From contig NZ_JACHMH010000001.1 in assembly GCF_014204915.1 (NCBI RefSeq), positions 806,001 through 870,000 of the forward strand: DNA of 64,000 nt. The letters are read 5' to 3'. This stretch comes from Crossiella cryophila (GTDB taxonomy: Bacteria; Actinomycetota; Actinomycetes; Mycobacteriales; Pseudonocardiaceae). This document shows positions 27,216-35,651 of this stretch, one piece after another (position 1 is the stretch's first letter; every line of letters begins with the position of its first letter). The notes under the pieces are model-generated. The model saw only the letters and a list, made by a program, of their open reading frames with translations. It did no database searches and had not been told where the DNA came from. The translations under genes and the position numbers were made by a program.

Positions 27216-27527
27216 ATGACCGAGCACATCCGTGTCGAACCGGACCGGTTGCGCCATGCCGCCCGCGAGTTCTTCGCCGGGGCCGACGCGGCCGCCGACG
27301 GCGCGGCCCTGCTCGACCACCTGCGGCTGGATCCCGCGCTGCTCGGCGAGGTGGACGGTGCGGGCGAGTTCGCCGCCGCGCTGACCCGCTTCGGCGCGGC
27401 ACACGGCACCGACCTGCGGCACGGCTCGGCCTGGTTCGCCGACGCGGCGCAGGCGCTGACCGGCAACGCGGACGGCTACGCCGAGGGTGAGACCGAGGCC
27501 AGGCGGTTACTGGGCGGCACCCGGTGA
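27216..27527 (+). CDS. EspC/WXG100-like type VII secretion substrate
   Basis: Helical protein of 103 residues built like ESX substrates of the EspC/DUF2580 kind: TEHIRVEPDRLRHAAREFFAGADAAADG opens a helical hairpin of about 90 residues. A C-terminal YAEGE matches the general type VII secretion signal YxxxD/E just after the last helix. The ATG at 27216 has TGGAGG upstream; the earlier in-frame start at 27174 lacks one. Its stop overlaps the start of the DUF1023 hydrolase gene, so the two probably form a co-secreted pair. Confidence 0.78.
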   Translation: MTEHIRVEPDRLRHAAREFFAGADAAADGAALLDHLRLDPALLGEVDGAGEFAAALTRFGAAHGTDLRHGSAWFADAAQALTGNADGYAEGETEARRLLGGTR

Positions 27528-29377
27528 ACCCGGAGGCGCTCTACCAACGGATGACCGTCGGCGATCCGGGCCGGCTGGCCGAGGCGGCCGATCCGCTGAC
27601 CGGGGCGGTCAGCGCGGTGGACCGGGCAGGCGAGTCGGTCCGGCACAGCCGGGCCGCGGCCGGGTCCTGGGCCGGGGACGCGGGTGTGGCCTTCACCAGG
27701 CGCGGCGACCTCAGCCAGGTCGCGGCCAGTACCTCGGCGGCCCGGCTGCGTTCGGCGGTGGCCATCGTGCACGCGGCCGCCCGCGCCCAGCAGGCCATGC
27801 GCACCGGCGCGGACCGGGCCATCGCGATCTGGCGCGGCCGCCCGGCCGGGGCCGATCCGCTGCTCGAACGGGAACTGGCCGCGACCGTGGTCCGCGCACT
27901 GGAGACGGTCCGCGCGCCCTACACCGAACTGCTGCGCTCACTGGCCGGTGCGCTGGACCGGCTGGATCCGGGGTTCGGCACGGTGGCCGGGCAGACCCCG
28001 GAGTGGCAGGCGCTGCCGGTGCACGGGCTCGCGCTGCCACCGGTGGGTTCGGATCCGCGGCAGATGGCGGCCTGGTGGGCCGGACTGTCCACTGTGGAGC
28101 GTGAGCGGCTGCTGCTCACCCGGTACGACCAGCTCGGCCGGTTGCGCGGACTGCCAGCGCCGGTGCTGGACGCGGCGAACCGGCGGCGGATCACCGAGGA
28201 CGGCGCGCGATTCCGGGGCGCGCTGACCGAGGCCGACCGCCGGCTCGCCGACCGGGCCCGCGAACTCGGCCTGGACCCCACCGACACGGAGAACCTGCGC
28301 AACGCCAACGATCCCGCCCTGTCCCGCCTGCTCGACGAACGCGCCACGGCCCAGCGGCAGCTGCGCAACACCGAACTCGCCGCGGACCGCCTGGCCGAGG
28401 CGGAAAGACTGGCGGCCGAACGCGGCATCCCACGCGAGGAAGTGCTGATCATGGCCTGGGAACCGGACGGCCCACGCGGTCAGGGCGGACTCGCGGTCGC
28501 CTTCGGAAACCCCGACCGGGCAACGGATGTCGCGGTCTGCGTGCCCGGCACCGGCTCCGGTCTGGGTGGTTTCAGCCTGGGCCAGGCGGCGAACCTGCGT
28601 GCGGAGATGGACGCGGCCAGTCCGGGCGGCAACGCGACCATCCAGTGGCTGGGCTACGACGCCCCGGACGCGATCACCAACGCCCAGGTCAGCCGCCCGG
28701 ACCAGGCGATCGAGGGCGCGGCGCGGCTGGTCGCGGACGTGGACGGCTACCGGGCGGCGGCGGAACATCGGCAGCACCTCACCGTGATCGGGCACAGCTA
28801 CGGCAGCACGGTGGCCGGGTACGCGGGCCTGCACGGGCTGGCAGCGGACGAACTGGCCTTCGTCGGCTCGCCGGGCGTCGGCGCGGCCAGCGCGGCGGAG
28901 TTGCCGGGACGGGTGTGGGCCGGGATGACCGAGCACGACCCGGTGGTGCGGGCCACCGACGGCAGCTGGTTCACCGCCGACGGCGCCAACCACGGGCCCT
29001 ACGACGAGCAGTTCGGCGCACGCGGGTTCGGGGCGAGTGAGGACGCCGGGCTGCGGCACGCGCACTCGGCGTACTTCGACCAGGGCTCGGAATCGCTGCG
29101 CAACCTGGGCCACATCGCGACCGGCCAGCCGGAGCGGGTGACCGGGGCCGGGCCGGGACTCGGCGGCGAGGTCGGCGAGGCGGGCGGGGACCTGTGGGAC
29201 GGCGGCGGGCGGGTGATCGGCAGCGCGCTGGACGGGGACTGGGACGGGGTGCGGGCGGCCGCGGCGGACACCGGGCGGGAACTGCTCAACGACCTCGGGG
29301 ACGCGGCGGTCTCCGGGGCCGGGCGGCTGGTGGAGTCGGGGCGGGACCTGTTCGGGGGGCTGGGTCGGCTGTTCTGA
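27524..29377 (+). CDS. DUF1023 alpha/beta hydrolase with ESX-like N-terminal helices
   Basis: Large protein of 617 residues. The first 160 residues are helical and contain a SWAGDAGVAFTRR motif typical of WXG-type ESX proteins. The C-terminal half is a DUF1023 alpha/beta hydrolase with nucleophile Ser425 in TVIGHSYGSTVAGYAGLHG, a candidate acid residue in GMTEHDPVVRATDG and a possible catalytic His in LRHAHSAYFD. The last 80 residues are Gly/Asp-rich. GTG at 27524 overlaps the stop of the EspC-like gene (GTGA). It is probably secreted or surface-associated through type VII secretion. Substrate unknown; lipid or peptidoglycan esters are guesses. Confidence 0.85.
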   Translation: MNPEALYQRMTVGDPGRLAEAADPLTGAVSAVDRAGESVRHSRAAAGSWAGDAGVAFTRRGDLSQVAASTSAARLRSAVAIVHAAARAQQAMRTGADRAIAIWRGRPAGADPLLERELAATVVRALETVRAPYTELLRSLAGALDRLDPGFGTVAGQTPEWQALPVHGLALPPVGSDPRQMAAWWAGLSTVERERLLLTRYDQLGRLRGLPAPVLDAANRRRITEDGARFRGALTEADRRLADRARELGLDPTDTENLRNANDPALSRLLDERATAQRQLRNTELAADRLAEAERLAAERGIPREEVLIMAWEPDGPRGQGGLAVAFGNPDRATDVAVCVPGTGSGLGGFSLGQAANLRAEMDAASPGGNATIQWLGYDAPDAITNAQVSRPDQAIEGAARLVADVDGYRAAAEHRQHLTVIGHSYGSTVAGYAGLHGLAADELAFVGSPGVGAASAAELPGRVWAGMTEHDPVVRATDGSWFTADGANHGPYDEQFGARGFGASEDAGLRHAHSAYFDQGSESLRNLGHIATGQPERVTGAGPGLGGEVGEAGGDLWDGGGRVIGSALDGDWDGVRAAAADTGRELLNDLGDAAVSGAGRLVESGRDLFGGLGRLF

Positions 29378-29416
29378 GCCACGCGTGGCGCGCGCCGGAG
29401 CGGCGGGCCGGCGGCG

Positions 29417-29797
29417 CTACACCCGGAGCAGTGGCAGCCAGGTCGCGATCTCCTCGGCGCGGTTGCCGGAGGCGGTGAGGCTGCCCGCGTCCAGGGCCGC
29501 GTCCCAGCCCATCCGCCCCAGCGCGAGTTCCAGCCAGGTGCGCGGGTCGGTCTCCACCACGTTCGGCGGGGTGCCCCTGGTGTGCCGGGGTCCGGCCACG
29601 CACTGCACCGCGGCGAACGGCGGCACCCGCAACTCCACGCTGCGCCCGGGGGCCAGGCCCTCCAGGGTGCGCAGACTCAACCGGACCGCGGCGGCCAGGG
29701 CGGCTCGGTCGGGCTGCTCACCGCCGTCCAGCCAGGGCAGGACCTCGGTCACCGCGGCGCGCAGCTCATGCGGATCCACCGCTCTGCGTAGAGGCAC
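29417..29797 (-). CDS. Sterol carrier family protein (Rv0807-like)
   Basis: A protein of 126 residues resembling the small actinobacterial 'sterol carrier family' proteins: DPHELRAAVTEVLPWL at the start, SVELRVPPFAAVQCV, then GTPPNVVETDPRTWLELALGRMGWDAALDAGSLTASGNRAEEIATWLPLL. The last segment is the SCP2-like T-D-..-W-L-LA-G..-W pattern. Its function is not established. In mycobacteria the homolog lies directly before purF on the same strand. Here purF is about 5.6 kb further along in the same orientation, which supports orthology. The upstream gene at 29908 is divergent. Confidence 0.8.
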   Translation of the reverse strand: MPLRRAVDPHELRAAVTEVLPWLDGGEQPDRAALAAAVRLSLRTLEGLAPGRSVELRVPPFAAVQCVAGPRHTRGTPPNVVETDPRTWLELALGRMGWDAALDAGSLTASGNRAEEIATWLPLLRV

Positions 29798-29874
29798 GCC
29801 GAAGGCTAACCCGGACCTCCGACGATAGGACTGTTCTCCTGGACACGGCGCGTTCGCTGTCGCAGAGTGGACGG

Positions 29875-29889
29875 AGTATTAGTAATACT
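29875..29889. promoter_or_regulatory. Perfect 15-bp palindrome, candidate operator of the dehydratase operon
   Basis: AGTATTAGTAATACT is a perfect palindrome around a central G, in an AT-rich island 18 bp before the ATG at 29908. It contains the TNGTNNNAC core of FadR-type GntR operators (TAGTAATAC). The GntR gene at 32288 in the same operon is the natural candidate regulator; binding is inference. Confidence 0.65.
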
Positions 29890-29907
29890 TTTGCCGATGG
29901 GAGGGTC

Positions 29908-31620
29908 ATGGCACTCCGCAGTCAGGCCTGGTTCGGCGGCACCGGCAAGAACGGGTTCATCGCGCGGCACAGCCTGCGCGGACTCGGTTACGGCGGGCAG
30001 CACTTCGACGGCCGCCCGGTCATCGGCATCGGCAACACCTTCTCCGAACTGACCCCGTGCAACGCGCACCTGCGGCTGCTCGCCGAGGCGGTCAAACGCG
30101 GCGTGTACCAGGCAGGCGGCTTCCCGCTCGAATTCCCGGCGATGAGCCTTGGCGAACCGCTGATGCGGCCCAGCACCATGCTCTACCGCAACCTGGCCGC
30201 GATGGAGATCGAGGAGCTGATCAGGGCCAACCCAGTGGACGCGGTGGTGCTGCTCACCGGCTGCGACAAGACCACACCGGCCGCGCTGATGGGCGCGGCC
30301 AGCGCCGGGGTGCCCGCGATCCTGCTCACCGGCGGCCCGATGCTCAACGGCAACTACCGCGGCCGCGAGGTCGGCTCCGGCACCGACATCTGGCGGATGA
30401 CCGAGGAACTGCGCGCCGGGACGATCACCGAGGCCGAGTTCACCGAGTTCGAGAGCTGCCTCAACCGCTCGGTGGGGCACTGCATGACCATGGGCACCGC
30501 CTCCACCATGGCCTGCGTGACCGAGGCACTCGGCATGCAGCTGCCCGGCGCCTCCGGCCTGCCCGCGGTGGACGCCCGGCGCGGCACGCTGGCCGAGCAG
30601 ACCGGGATCAGGGCGGTCGCGCTGGCCACCGGCGGCCCGCACCCGGCCGAGGTGATGACCAGGAAGGCATTCGAGAACGCGATCCTGGTCAACGCGGCCA
30701 TCGGCGGCTCCACCAACGCGGTGCTGCACCTGCTGGCCATCGCCGGACGACTGGGCGTGCCGCTGGACCTGGAGGACTTCGACCGGCTCGGCGCGCGACT
30801 GCCGCTGCTGGTCGACCTGATGCCCTCGGGCCGGTTCCTGATGGAGCAGTTCGCCTACGCCGGCGGGCTGCCCGCGCTGATCGAGCGGATCAAGGACGCG
30901 CTGCACGCGGACGTGCTCACGGTGACCGGGCAGGGCCTGCTCGCCAACTGCGCCGGATCGGTGGTGCACGACGACGAGGTGATCCGGCCGCTGGCCAACC
31001 CGGTGCAGCCGGCCGACAGCGGCACCGCGGTGCTGCGCGGCAACCTGGCCCCGGGCGGCGCGGTGGTCAAGCAGTCCGCGGCCGAGCCGAGGTTGTTGAA
31101 CCACACCGGTCCCGCGCTGGTCTTCGACTCGGTCGAGGACTACCACGCGGTGATCGCCGACCCTGACCTGCCGGTCACCGCGGACACCGTGCTGGTGGTG
31201 CGCAACACCGGCCCGGTCGGCTACCCGGGCATGCCGGAGGTGGGCAACCTGCCGCTGCCGCAGAAGCTCCTGGACGCCGGGATCCGGGACCTGGTGCGGA
31301 TCTCCGACGCCCGGATGAGCGGCACCGCCTTCGGCGCCTGCGTGCTGCACGTCGCGCCGGAGGCCGCCGTCGGCGGACCGCTGGCCCTGGTGCGGAACGG
31401 GGACCTGATCACCGTGGACGCGCCAGGCCGACGACTGCACCTGCACGTGTCGGATGCCGAACTCGCCGAGCGGCGGGCCGGGTGGCGGCCACCGGCGGCC
31501 GGGCCGGATCGCGGCTGGGTGCGGCTGTACCGGGAACACGTGCAACAGGCCGACCGCGGGGTGGACCTGGACTTCCTGGTCGGCTCGACCGACTCGGCCC
31601 CGCCGCGCGCGGCCTTCTGA
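29908..31620 (+). CDS. IlvD/Edd family sugar-acid dehydratase
   Basis: Fe-S dehydratase of 570 residues removing water from an aldonic acid to give a 2-keto-3-deoxy acid. Cys51 (FSELTPCNAHLR), Cys119 (LLTGCDKTTPA) and Cys192 (RSVGHCMTMGTASTM) have the same spacing, 68 and 73 residues, that I recall for the [2Fe-2S] ligands of L-arabinonate dehydratase. It therefore belongs to the sugar-acid branch rather than to branched-chain amino acid synthesis. Possible substrates are L-arabonate, D-xylonate or D-gluconate. GGGAGGG precedes the ATG. It forms an operon with the KDPG-type aldolase and GntR genes. Confidence 0.9.
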   Translation: MALRSQAWFGGTGKNGFIARHSLRGLGYGGQHFDGRPVIGIGNTFSELTPCNAHLRLLAEAVKRGVYQAGGFPLEFPAMSLGEPLMRPSTMLYRNLAAMEIEELIRANPVDAVVLLTGCDKTTPAALMGAASAGVPAILLTGGPMLNGNYRGREVGSGTDIWRMTEELRAGTITEAEFTEFESCLNRSVGHCMTMGTASTMACVTEALGMQLPGASGLPAVDARRGTLAEQTGIRAVALATGGPHPAEVMTRKAFENAILVNAAIGGSTNAVLHLLAIAGRLGVPLDLEDFDRLGARLPLLVDLMPSGRFLMEQFAYAGGLPALIERIKDALHADVLTVTGQGLLANCAGSVVHDDEVIRPLANPVQPADSGTAVLRGNLAPGGAVVKQSAAEPRLLNHTGPALVFDSVEDYHAVIADPDLPVTADTVLVVRNTGPVGYPGMPEVGNLPLPQKLLDAGIRDLVRISDARMSGTAFGACVLHVAPEAAVGGPLALVRNGDLITVDAPGRRLHLHVSDAELAERRAGWRPPAAGPDRGWVRLYREHVQQADRGVDLDFLVGSTDSAPPRAAF

Positions 31621-31633
31621 GAGGAGCTTGTCG

Positions 31634-32260
31634 TTGTACCGATGGGAAACGCTGGCCGCACTGGCCGAGCAGCGGGTGTTCGGCATCGTGCGGGCCGGGG
31701 ACGCGAAGACCGCGCTGGCCACCGCCGAGGCGATGATCGACGCCGGGCTGCGCACCCTGGAGATCGCGCTGACCACGCCCGGCGGGCTATCGGTGATCGA
31801 GGAACTGGCCGGTCGGCCGGGGATCACCCTGGGTGCGGGCACCGTGCTGGACGAGGCCACCGCCCGGCTGGCCACCCTGGCCGGGGCCAGTTTCCTGGTC
31901 TCGCCCAGCCTGCACCCCGAGGTCATCCGCACCGCGCACCGCTACGGCGCGGCCGCGCTGCCCGGGGTGGCCAGCCCGACCGAGATCGTGACCGCCCTCG
32001 AACACGGGGCCGACGCGGTGAAGTTGTTCCCCGCCAGGGGTTTCGGCCCACGCTGGCTGGCCGATGTGCGGGCCGCGCTGCCGCAGGCGCCGATCATGCC
32101 CACCGGTGGCGTGGCACTGGCGGAGGTGCCGGCGTGGGTGGCCGCGGGCGCGGTGGCCTGCGGGGTCGGCGCAGCGCTGACCGAGGGCGGTCCGGAAGTG
32201 GCGGCACAACGAGTTCGAAGTCTGGTCGAATCACTCGCGAGCCCGGCTACGGTGAGTTGA
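31634..32260 (+). CDS. 2-keto-3-deoxy-6-phosphogluconate (KDPG/KHG) aldolase family protein
   Basis: Class I aldolase of 208 residues that splits a 2-keto-3-deoxy sugar acid into pyruvate and an aldehyde. The Schiff-base Lys130 lies in DAVKLFPARGFGP and the catalytic Glu43 in TLEIALTTPGG. TLGAGTVLDEATA and PTGGVALAEVPAW (phosphate or carboxylate binding) complete the fold. TTG at 31634 sits 7 bases after GAGGAG; a TTG at 31628 is too close to it. It takes the product of the dehydratase encoded 13 bp upstream. No KDG kinase gene is near, so the unphosphorylated compound may be the substrate. Confidence 0.88.
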   Translation: MYRWETLAALAEQRVFGIVRAGDAKTALATAEAMIDAGLRTLEIALTTPGGLSVIEELAGRPGITLGAGTVLDEATARLATLAGASFLVSPSLHPEVIRTAHRYGAAALPGVASPTEIVTALEHGADAVKLFPARGFGPRWLADVRAALPQAPIMPTGGVALAEVPAWVAAGAVACGVGAALTEGGPEVAAQRVRSLVESLASPATVS

Positions 32261-32287
32261 TCTGCTCGTCAGCCCTGTGGAGCGACC

Positions 32288-32989
32288 ATGACCCAGCGCG
32301 GTCTGCACGGTCAGCTGCTGGACCAGCTCGGCCAGGCCATCACCTCCGGCGCCATCCCCGGCGGCAAGGTGCTGCGGATCGAGGAACTCGCCGCGCGGCA
32401 CGGCGTCTCCCGCACGGTGGCGCGCGAGGCGGTGCGGGTGCTGGAGGCCATGCGGCTGGTGCACAGCAGGCCCAAGGTCGGCACCACGGTGCGGCCGAGC
32501 ACCGAGTGGAACCTGTTCGACCCGCAGCTGGTGCGCTGGCGGCTGGGCAGCGCGCAGCGCGGTGAGCAGCTGCGCCAGCTCAGCCACGTGCGCGCGGCGG
32601 TGGAACCCGCGGCAGGCGGGCTGGCCGCTCGGGAGGCGAGTGCGGAACAGCGGGCCGAGCTGCTGGAGCTGGCCGCGGAACTGGGGCGGCTGGCCGAACT
32701 CGGCGAGGTGGATCAGTTCGTGGAGGTGGACGTGCGCTTCCACCGGCTGGTGCTGACCGCCTCCGGGAACGAGATGTTCGCCCATCTCGGTGACTTCACC
32801 GCCGAGCTGCTGCGCGGGCGCAACCGGCTGCACCTGATGCCCGAGGTGCCGGACGCGGTGGCCACCCAGCGGCACATCGAGGTGGCGCGGGCCATCGCGC
32901 AGCGACGGCCGGAGCAGGCCGAGGAGTTGTTGCGGCAGATCGTGGCCGGCGCCGCGGCCGAGGTGGCGGCCCTGCTGACGCGGAGGTAG
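32288..32989 (+). CDS. FadR-subfamily GntR transcriptional regulator
   Basis: Regulator of 233 residues. The N-terminal winged helix has LRIEELAARHGVSRTVAREAVRVLEAMRLV and the wing RPKVGTTV. The C-terminal all-helical FCD domain (about 95-225) has metal- and ligand-binding positions in VEVDVRFHRLVLTASGN and a later RHIEVARAI. The FCD subfamily usually senses carboxylic or sugar acids, matching the dehydratase and aldolase genes before it. The candidate operator is the palindrome at 29875. A strong hairpin follows the stop. Confidence 0.9.
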   Translation: MTQRGLHGQLLDQLGQAITSGAIPGGKVLRIEELAARHGVSRTVAREAVRVLEAMRLVHSRPKVGTTVRPSTEWNLFDPQLVRWRLGSAQRGEQLRQLSHVRAAVEPAAGGLAAREASAEQRAELLELAAELGRLAELGEVDQFVEVDVRFHRLVLTASGNEMFAHLGDFTAELLRGRNRLHLMPEVPDAVATQRHIEVARAIAQRRPEQAEELLRQIVAGAAAEVAALLTRR

Positions 32990-33033
32990 CTTCGTGGCCT
33001 TGCGATCTTCCCCGTACCCCAAGGCCACGAAGC
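32989..33033 (+). terminator. Strong hairpin terminator after the GntR gene
   Basis: GCTTCGTGGCCTTG (32989-33002) pairs perfectly with CAAGGCCACGAAGC (33020-33033) over a 17-base loop. It begins at the last base of the GntR stop codon. Confidence 0.7.
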
Positions 33034-33200
33034 CGTGTGATCCACAAACACCGCCGATGGTGGGCTGGAAGGAGATCCGCGAACCACCCACCGACGAGTC
33101 AAACTTAGCGCGCACGCACACTCCGTGCACGAATGGCACGCCGAGTGCACTCCATTGGGGAAGATGATCACTCAGAAGTGCCAGTAGCGGTCACAAATTT
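33034..33200. other. Gene-free stretch between convergent genes, with two GTGCAC palindromes
   Basis: No convincing gene is present between the terminator at 32989-33033 and the terminator at 33201-33227. GC content is lower than in the surroundings. Two palindromes, CGTGCACG (33124-33131) and GAGTGCACTC (33143-33152), have centres 20 bp apart. Both flanking genes end here, so a promoter or operator would not be expected unless a small RNA is made. Confidence 0.4.
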
Positions 33201-33227
33201 GCTGATCGGTTCTCTAGAGTGATCAGC
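33201..33227 (-). terminator. Hairpin terminator of the proline-rich membrane protein gene
   Basis: On the minus strand GCTGATC (33227-33221) and GATCAGC (33207-33201) form a 7-bp stem with a 13-base loop, followed by AAATTTG. The stem overlaps the stop codon at 33223. Confidence 0.45.
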
Positions 33228-33765
33228 GGTTGGGGCGCTCGAAGTCCTGGAACGGCGGGGCCACCCGACCGGGTCCACGCTGGTCGAAGCGGTCGCCGAA
33301 CCGGCCGTCGTCCCGGTTCGGGCCCTTGCCGACGTACTCCCGGTCGTGCCGGTTGTGCCCGCCGCCGTGGCCGCCGACGGTCAGGCCGACCACCCCGGCG
33401 CCGACCACCGCGCCGAGCACGCCGACCGCCACCAGCTGCACGGCCTTGCGCTTGGCGAAGCCCTTGAGACGGCTGGGGCGGGGCGGCACGGGCGGCGGAG
33501 CCGCGGGCTGGCCGGGGGCTTCGGCGCCGTGTTCGGCGGTGGCGCCGACGACGGGCTGGGCTGGAGCTTCCGCGCCCTGCTGGGCCTCGGGCTGGGGTGC
33601 CTCAGCCGCGGGTGGGGCGGCCAGCGCCTCGGCCGCGGGCTGGGCCGTGACCGGCTGTTGCGGCGGCACGGGCGCGACGGGCTGGGTGGGGGCGTCGGGG
33701 GCAGGCTGCTGGGCGCCGGGTTCCTCGGGAGAACCGGCCGCCCTCTTCTCGTTCTCCTCGGACAT
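33223..33765 (-). CDS. Proline/alanine-rich single-pass membrane protein
   Basis: A protein of 180 residues with a long disordered cytosolic N-terminus (residues 1-100) rich in Pro, Ala, Gln and Glu. A basic stretch (RPSRLKGFAKRKA) precedes one membrane helix (VQLVAVGVLGAVVGAGVVGLTV). The His/Gly/Asp/Arg-rich tail (GGHGGGHNRHDREYVGKG) could bind metal. No family is recognised; similar low-complexity proteins are common in actinomycetes. The ATG at 33765 has GGAG eight bases upstream; the TTG at 33777 is less likely. A 17-bp hairpin lies just before it. Confidence 0.75.
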   Translation of the reverse strand: MSEENEKRAAGSPEEPGAQQPAPDAPTQPVAPVPPQQPVTAQPAAEALAAPPAAEAPQPEAQQGAEAPAQPVVGATAEHGAEAPGQPAAPPPVPPRPSRLKGFAKRKAVQLVAVGVLGAVVGAGVVGLTVGGHGGGHNRHDREYVGKGPNRDDGRFGDRFDQRGPGRVAPPFQDFERPNR

Positions 33766-33779
33766 GTGCCGCTCCAAAT

Positions 33780-33819
33780 CTCGGTGTCAGCCACCCGGCT
33801 CTGGGTGGCTGACACCGAG
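33780..33819 (-). terminator. 17-bp perfect hairpin between two minus-strand genes
   Basis: Bases 33780-33796 pair perfectly with 33803-33819 over a 6-base loop. It lies 55 bp after the stop of the beta-helix gene and 15 bp before the next start. It probably terminates the upstream gene and could also shape the 5' end of the downstream mRNA. Confidence 0.6.
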
Positions 33820-33873
33820 GATGCGCGCGCTAGCTGTGTCCAGGCTGTGAGAAACCTGTCGAAAACCAATCGG

Positions 33874-35568
33874 TCACCGACGGTGGCGTTTCCGCAGGTT
33901 GCGCTGGGCCTGGTGCAGGTTGGGCGGGTTCACCGCGGGCGTGCCGTACGCCTCGATCTTGGAGTTGAGCGCGCCGGAGAAGTCCGGTTTGTCGATCTGG
34001 CCGAACTCGGTGACCTCGGAGATGCCGACCGTGGCGCTGTAGGGGGCCACGTGGTCGATCTTCACGCAGCCCGCCCTGCCGTTGGTGACGGTGACGTTCC
34101 AGTGGGTGAACCGGGCGCCGTAGAGCGGTCCGGCGTTGGCGCTGCCGCCGTGCGCGCCGTCGTTGAGGATGGTGACCTCGGTGCGCACGTTGGCGAAGGG
34201 CAGTCCCCGGTGGGTGTCGAAGGTGCCCGCCTGCATATCGCCCTTGGACCAGACGTTGCCGCAGGAGAGGCCCTCGACGTTGATGCCGTGGTGGCCGGAG
34301 CCCGCAGTGGGCGGTTCGGTGAACTTGCCGATCCGGAAGTTCTCCACCAGGTTGTCGTGCGCCTGTTCCCGGCAGGCGTAGGAGTGGTGCTGGCCGCGGC
34401 CGTCCACGCTGGTCCTGGACAGGGTGACGCCCTTGGTGGCCACCAGCAGGAAGCCGTTGTCGCTGTCCACCACGGCCACGTCGTCGGCCCAGCAGTCCCA
34501 GGCGCACTGGAAGGCCAGGCCGTTGTAGCCCTTGTCCAGCAGGTGCTTGGGCCGGACGGTCTTGACCATGCGGATGGTCAGGCCCTCCACGCCGGCGCCG
34601 GTGATCGGCGGGGCGAAGGTGGTCAGCCGGGGTTTCCAGGCCAGCCGGGCGTCCACCGGCAGCGGCTGTTCCAGGGTCACCTGGTTGCCGCGCACCTTGC
34701 TGATCCGCACCGGCCACTGGAACGGGCGGTAGGAGAGCAGCTTGTCCTTGTTCGACCACACGTACTCGGCGGTGCCTGGGCCGTCCCCGCACATGTGCCG
34801 GAGCAGCCCGTAATCGGCGTCGTCGTCGATCTGCACCAGCACCCGCTGGCCCGCGTGCAGGCCGCGCCCGTCGGCCACGGTGAGGGTGAACCCGCCACGG
34901 GCGGCGGGCGCGGTGACGGTGGTCAGGGTGCGGATGCCCTCGCCCTCGTTGCCCAGCCAGCCTTCGAGGGGCCACTTCTTGGCCTTGATGGCCGCGACCA
35001 GTGGCTGGTGCCGGTCCCGGTGGCTCACCCAGACCAGGCCGCCCGCCCAGCTCCAGGCCGAGTTCTCGCTGCCGTAGCGGCTGCGGTTGATGCCGACGAT
35101 CTCTTCCAGGGACCGGTTGGCGTACAGCGTGGTCCGCCCGCTGCCCTCGCCGCGCAGCACCACGTTGTCGTAACCGATCTGGATGATGTTGTCGATCCGG
35201 TAGGTGCCGGCAGGCAGCAGCACGGCGCCGCCGCCGCGCCTGCCCACGTCCACGATGGCGGCGTTGATGGCCGCGCTGGCGTCGGCCGAGCCGTCCTTGA
35301 CCGCGCCGTAGCGCAGCACGTTGGCCCGCACCGGCGGGTTCGGCCAGCACTCACCGGTGCGGTACCCGGCGAAGGAGATGTCCGGGATCTGCGGGTGGTT
35401 GTGCGGGTTGCGGACGTACTCCTGCCACAGTGCGGCGGTCGGCGCCTTCGCTTCGCCGGTCTCCGCTGCGACCTCGGTCGCGGCCTGCGCCGAACCTGCC
35501 CCGCTGGTCAGGGTGTAGGCCGCGGCCGCGACCCCACCGGCGAGGAACGTTCTGCGTTCGATCGTCAT
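33874..35568 (-). CDS. Tat-exported right-handed beta-helix protein (pectate lyase superfamily fold)
   Basis: Secreted protein of 564 residues. The N-terminus ERRTFLAGGVAAAAYTLTSG is a twin-arginine signal with cleavage near SAQA. The body starts with VLRYGAVKDGSADASAAINAAI, then GGGAVLLPAGTYRI and VVLRGEGSGRTTLYAN, the classic opening of polysaccharide lyase/polygalacturonase-type beta-helices. Later turns include GAGVEGLTIRM and GVTLSRTSVDGRGQHHS. A catalytic site cannot be assigned, so lyase, hydrolase and binding roles all remain open. It diverges from the first GH2 gene and probably belongs to the same polysaccharide-degrading locus. Confidence 0.85.
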   Translation of the reverse strand: MTIERRTFLAGGVAAAAYTLTSGAGSAQAATEVAAETGEAKAPTAALWQEYVRNPHNHPQIPDISFAGYRTGECWPNPPVRANVLRYGAVKDGSADASAAINAAIVDVGRRGGGAVLLPAGTYRIDNIIQIGYDNVVLRGEGSGRTTLYANRSLEEIVGINRSRYGSENSAWSWAGGLVWVSHRDRHQPLVAAIKAKKWPLEGWLGNEGEGIRTLTTVTAPAARGGFTLTVADGRGLHAGQRVLVQIDDDADYGLLRHMCGDGPGTAEYVWSNKDKLLSYRPFQWPVRISKVRGNQVTLEQPLPVDARLAWKPRLTTFAPPITGAGVEGLTIRMVKTVRPKHLLDKGYNGLAFQCAWDCWADDVAVVDSDNGFLLVATKGVTLSRTSVDGRGQHHSYACREQAHDNLVENFRIGKFTEPPTAGSGHHGINVEGLSCGNVWSKGDMQAGTFDTHRGLPFANVRTEVTILNDGAHGGSANAGPLYGARFTHWNVTVTNGRAGCVKIDHVAPYSATVGISEVTEFGQIDKPDFSGALNSKIEAYGTPAVNPPNLHQAQRNLRKRHRR

Positions 35569-35651
35569 CGATCGTCTCCATCTCCCAAACGCGGGCGGCG
35601 GTTTGGTTGACGCGGGCAGCTTCACCCGCCGGGGGGTGCCTGGGCAAGAGG

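Noticed and set aside
29378-29389. GCCACGCGTGGC palindrome just after the DUF1023 hydrolase gene
   Set aside because: A 12-bp palindrome without loop is a poor terminator and lies between two convergent 3' ends; no regulatory role can be argued.
33057-33167. A 36-codon plus-strand frame between the GntR and proline-rich membrane protein genes
   Set aside because: Short, lacking a motif and in a region of convergent gene ends; kept only as part of the palindrome observation.
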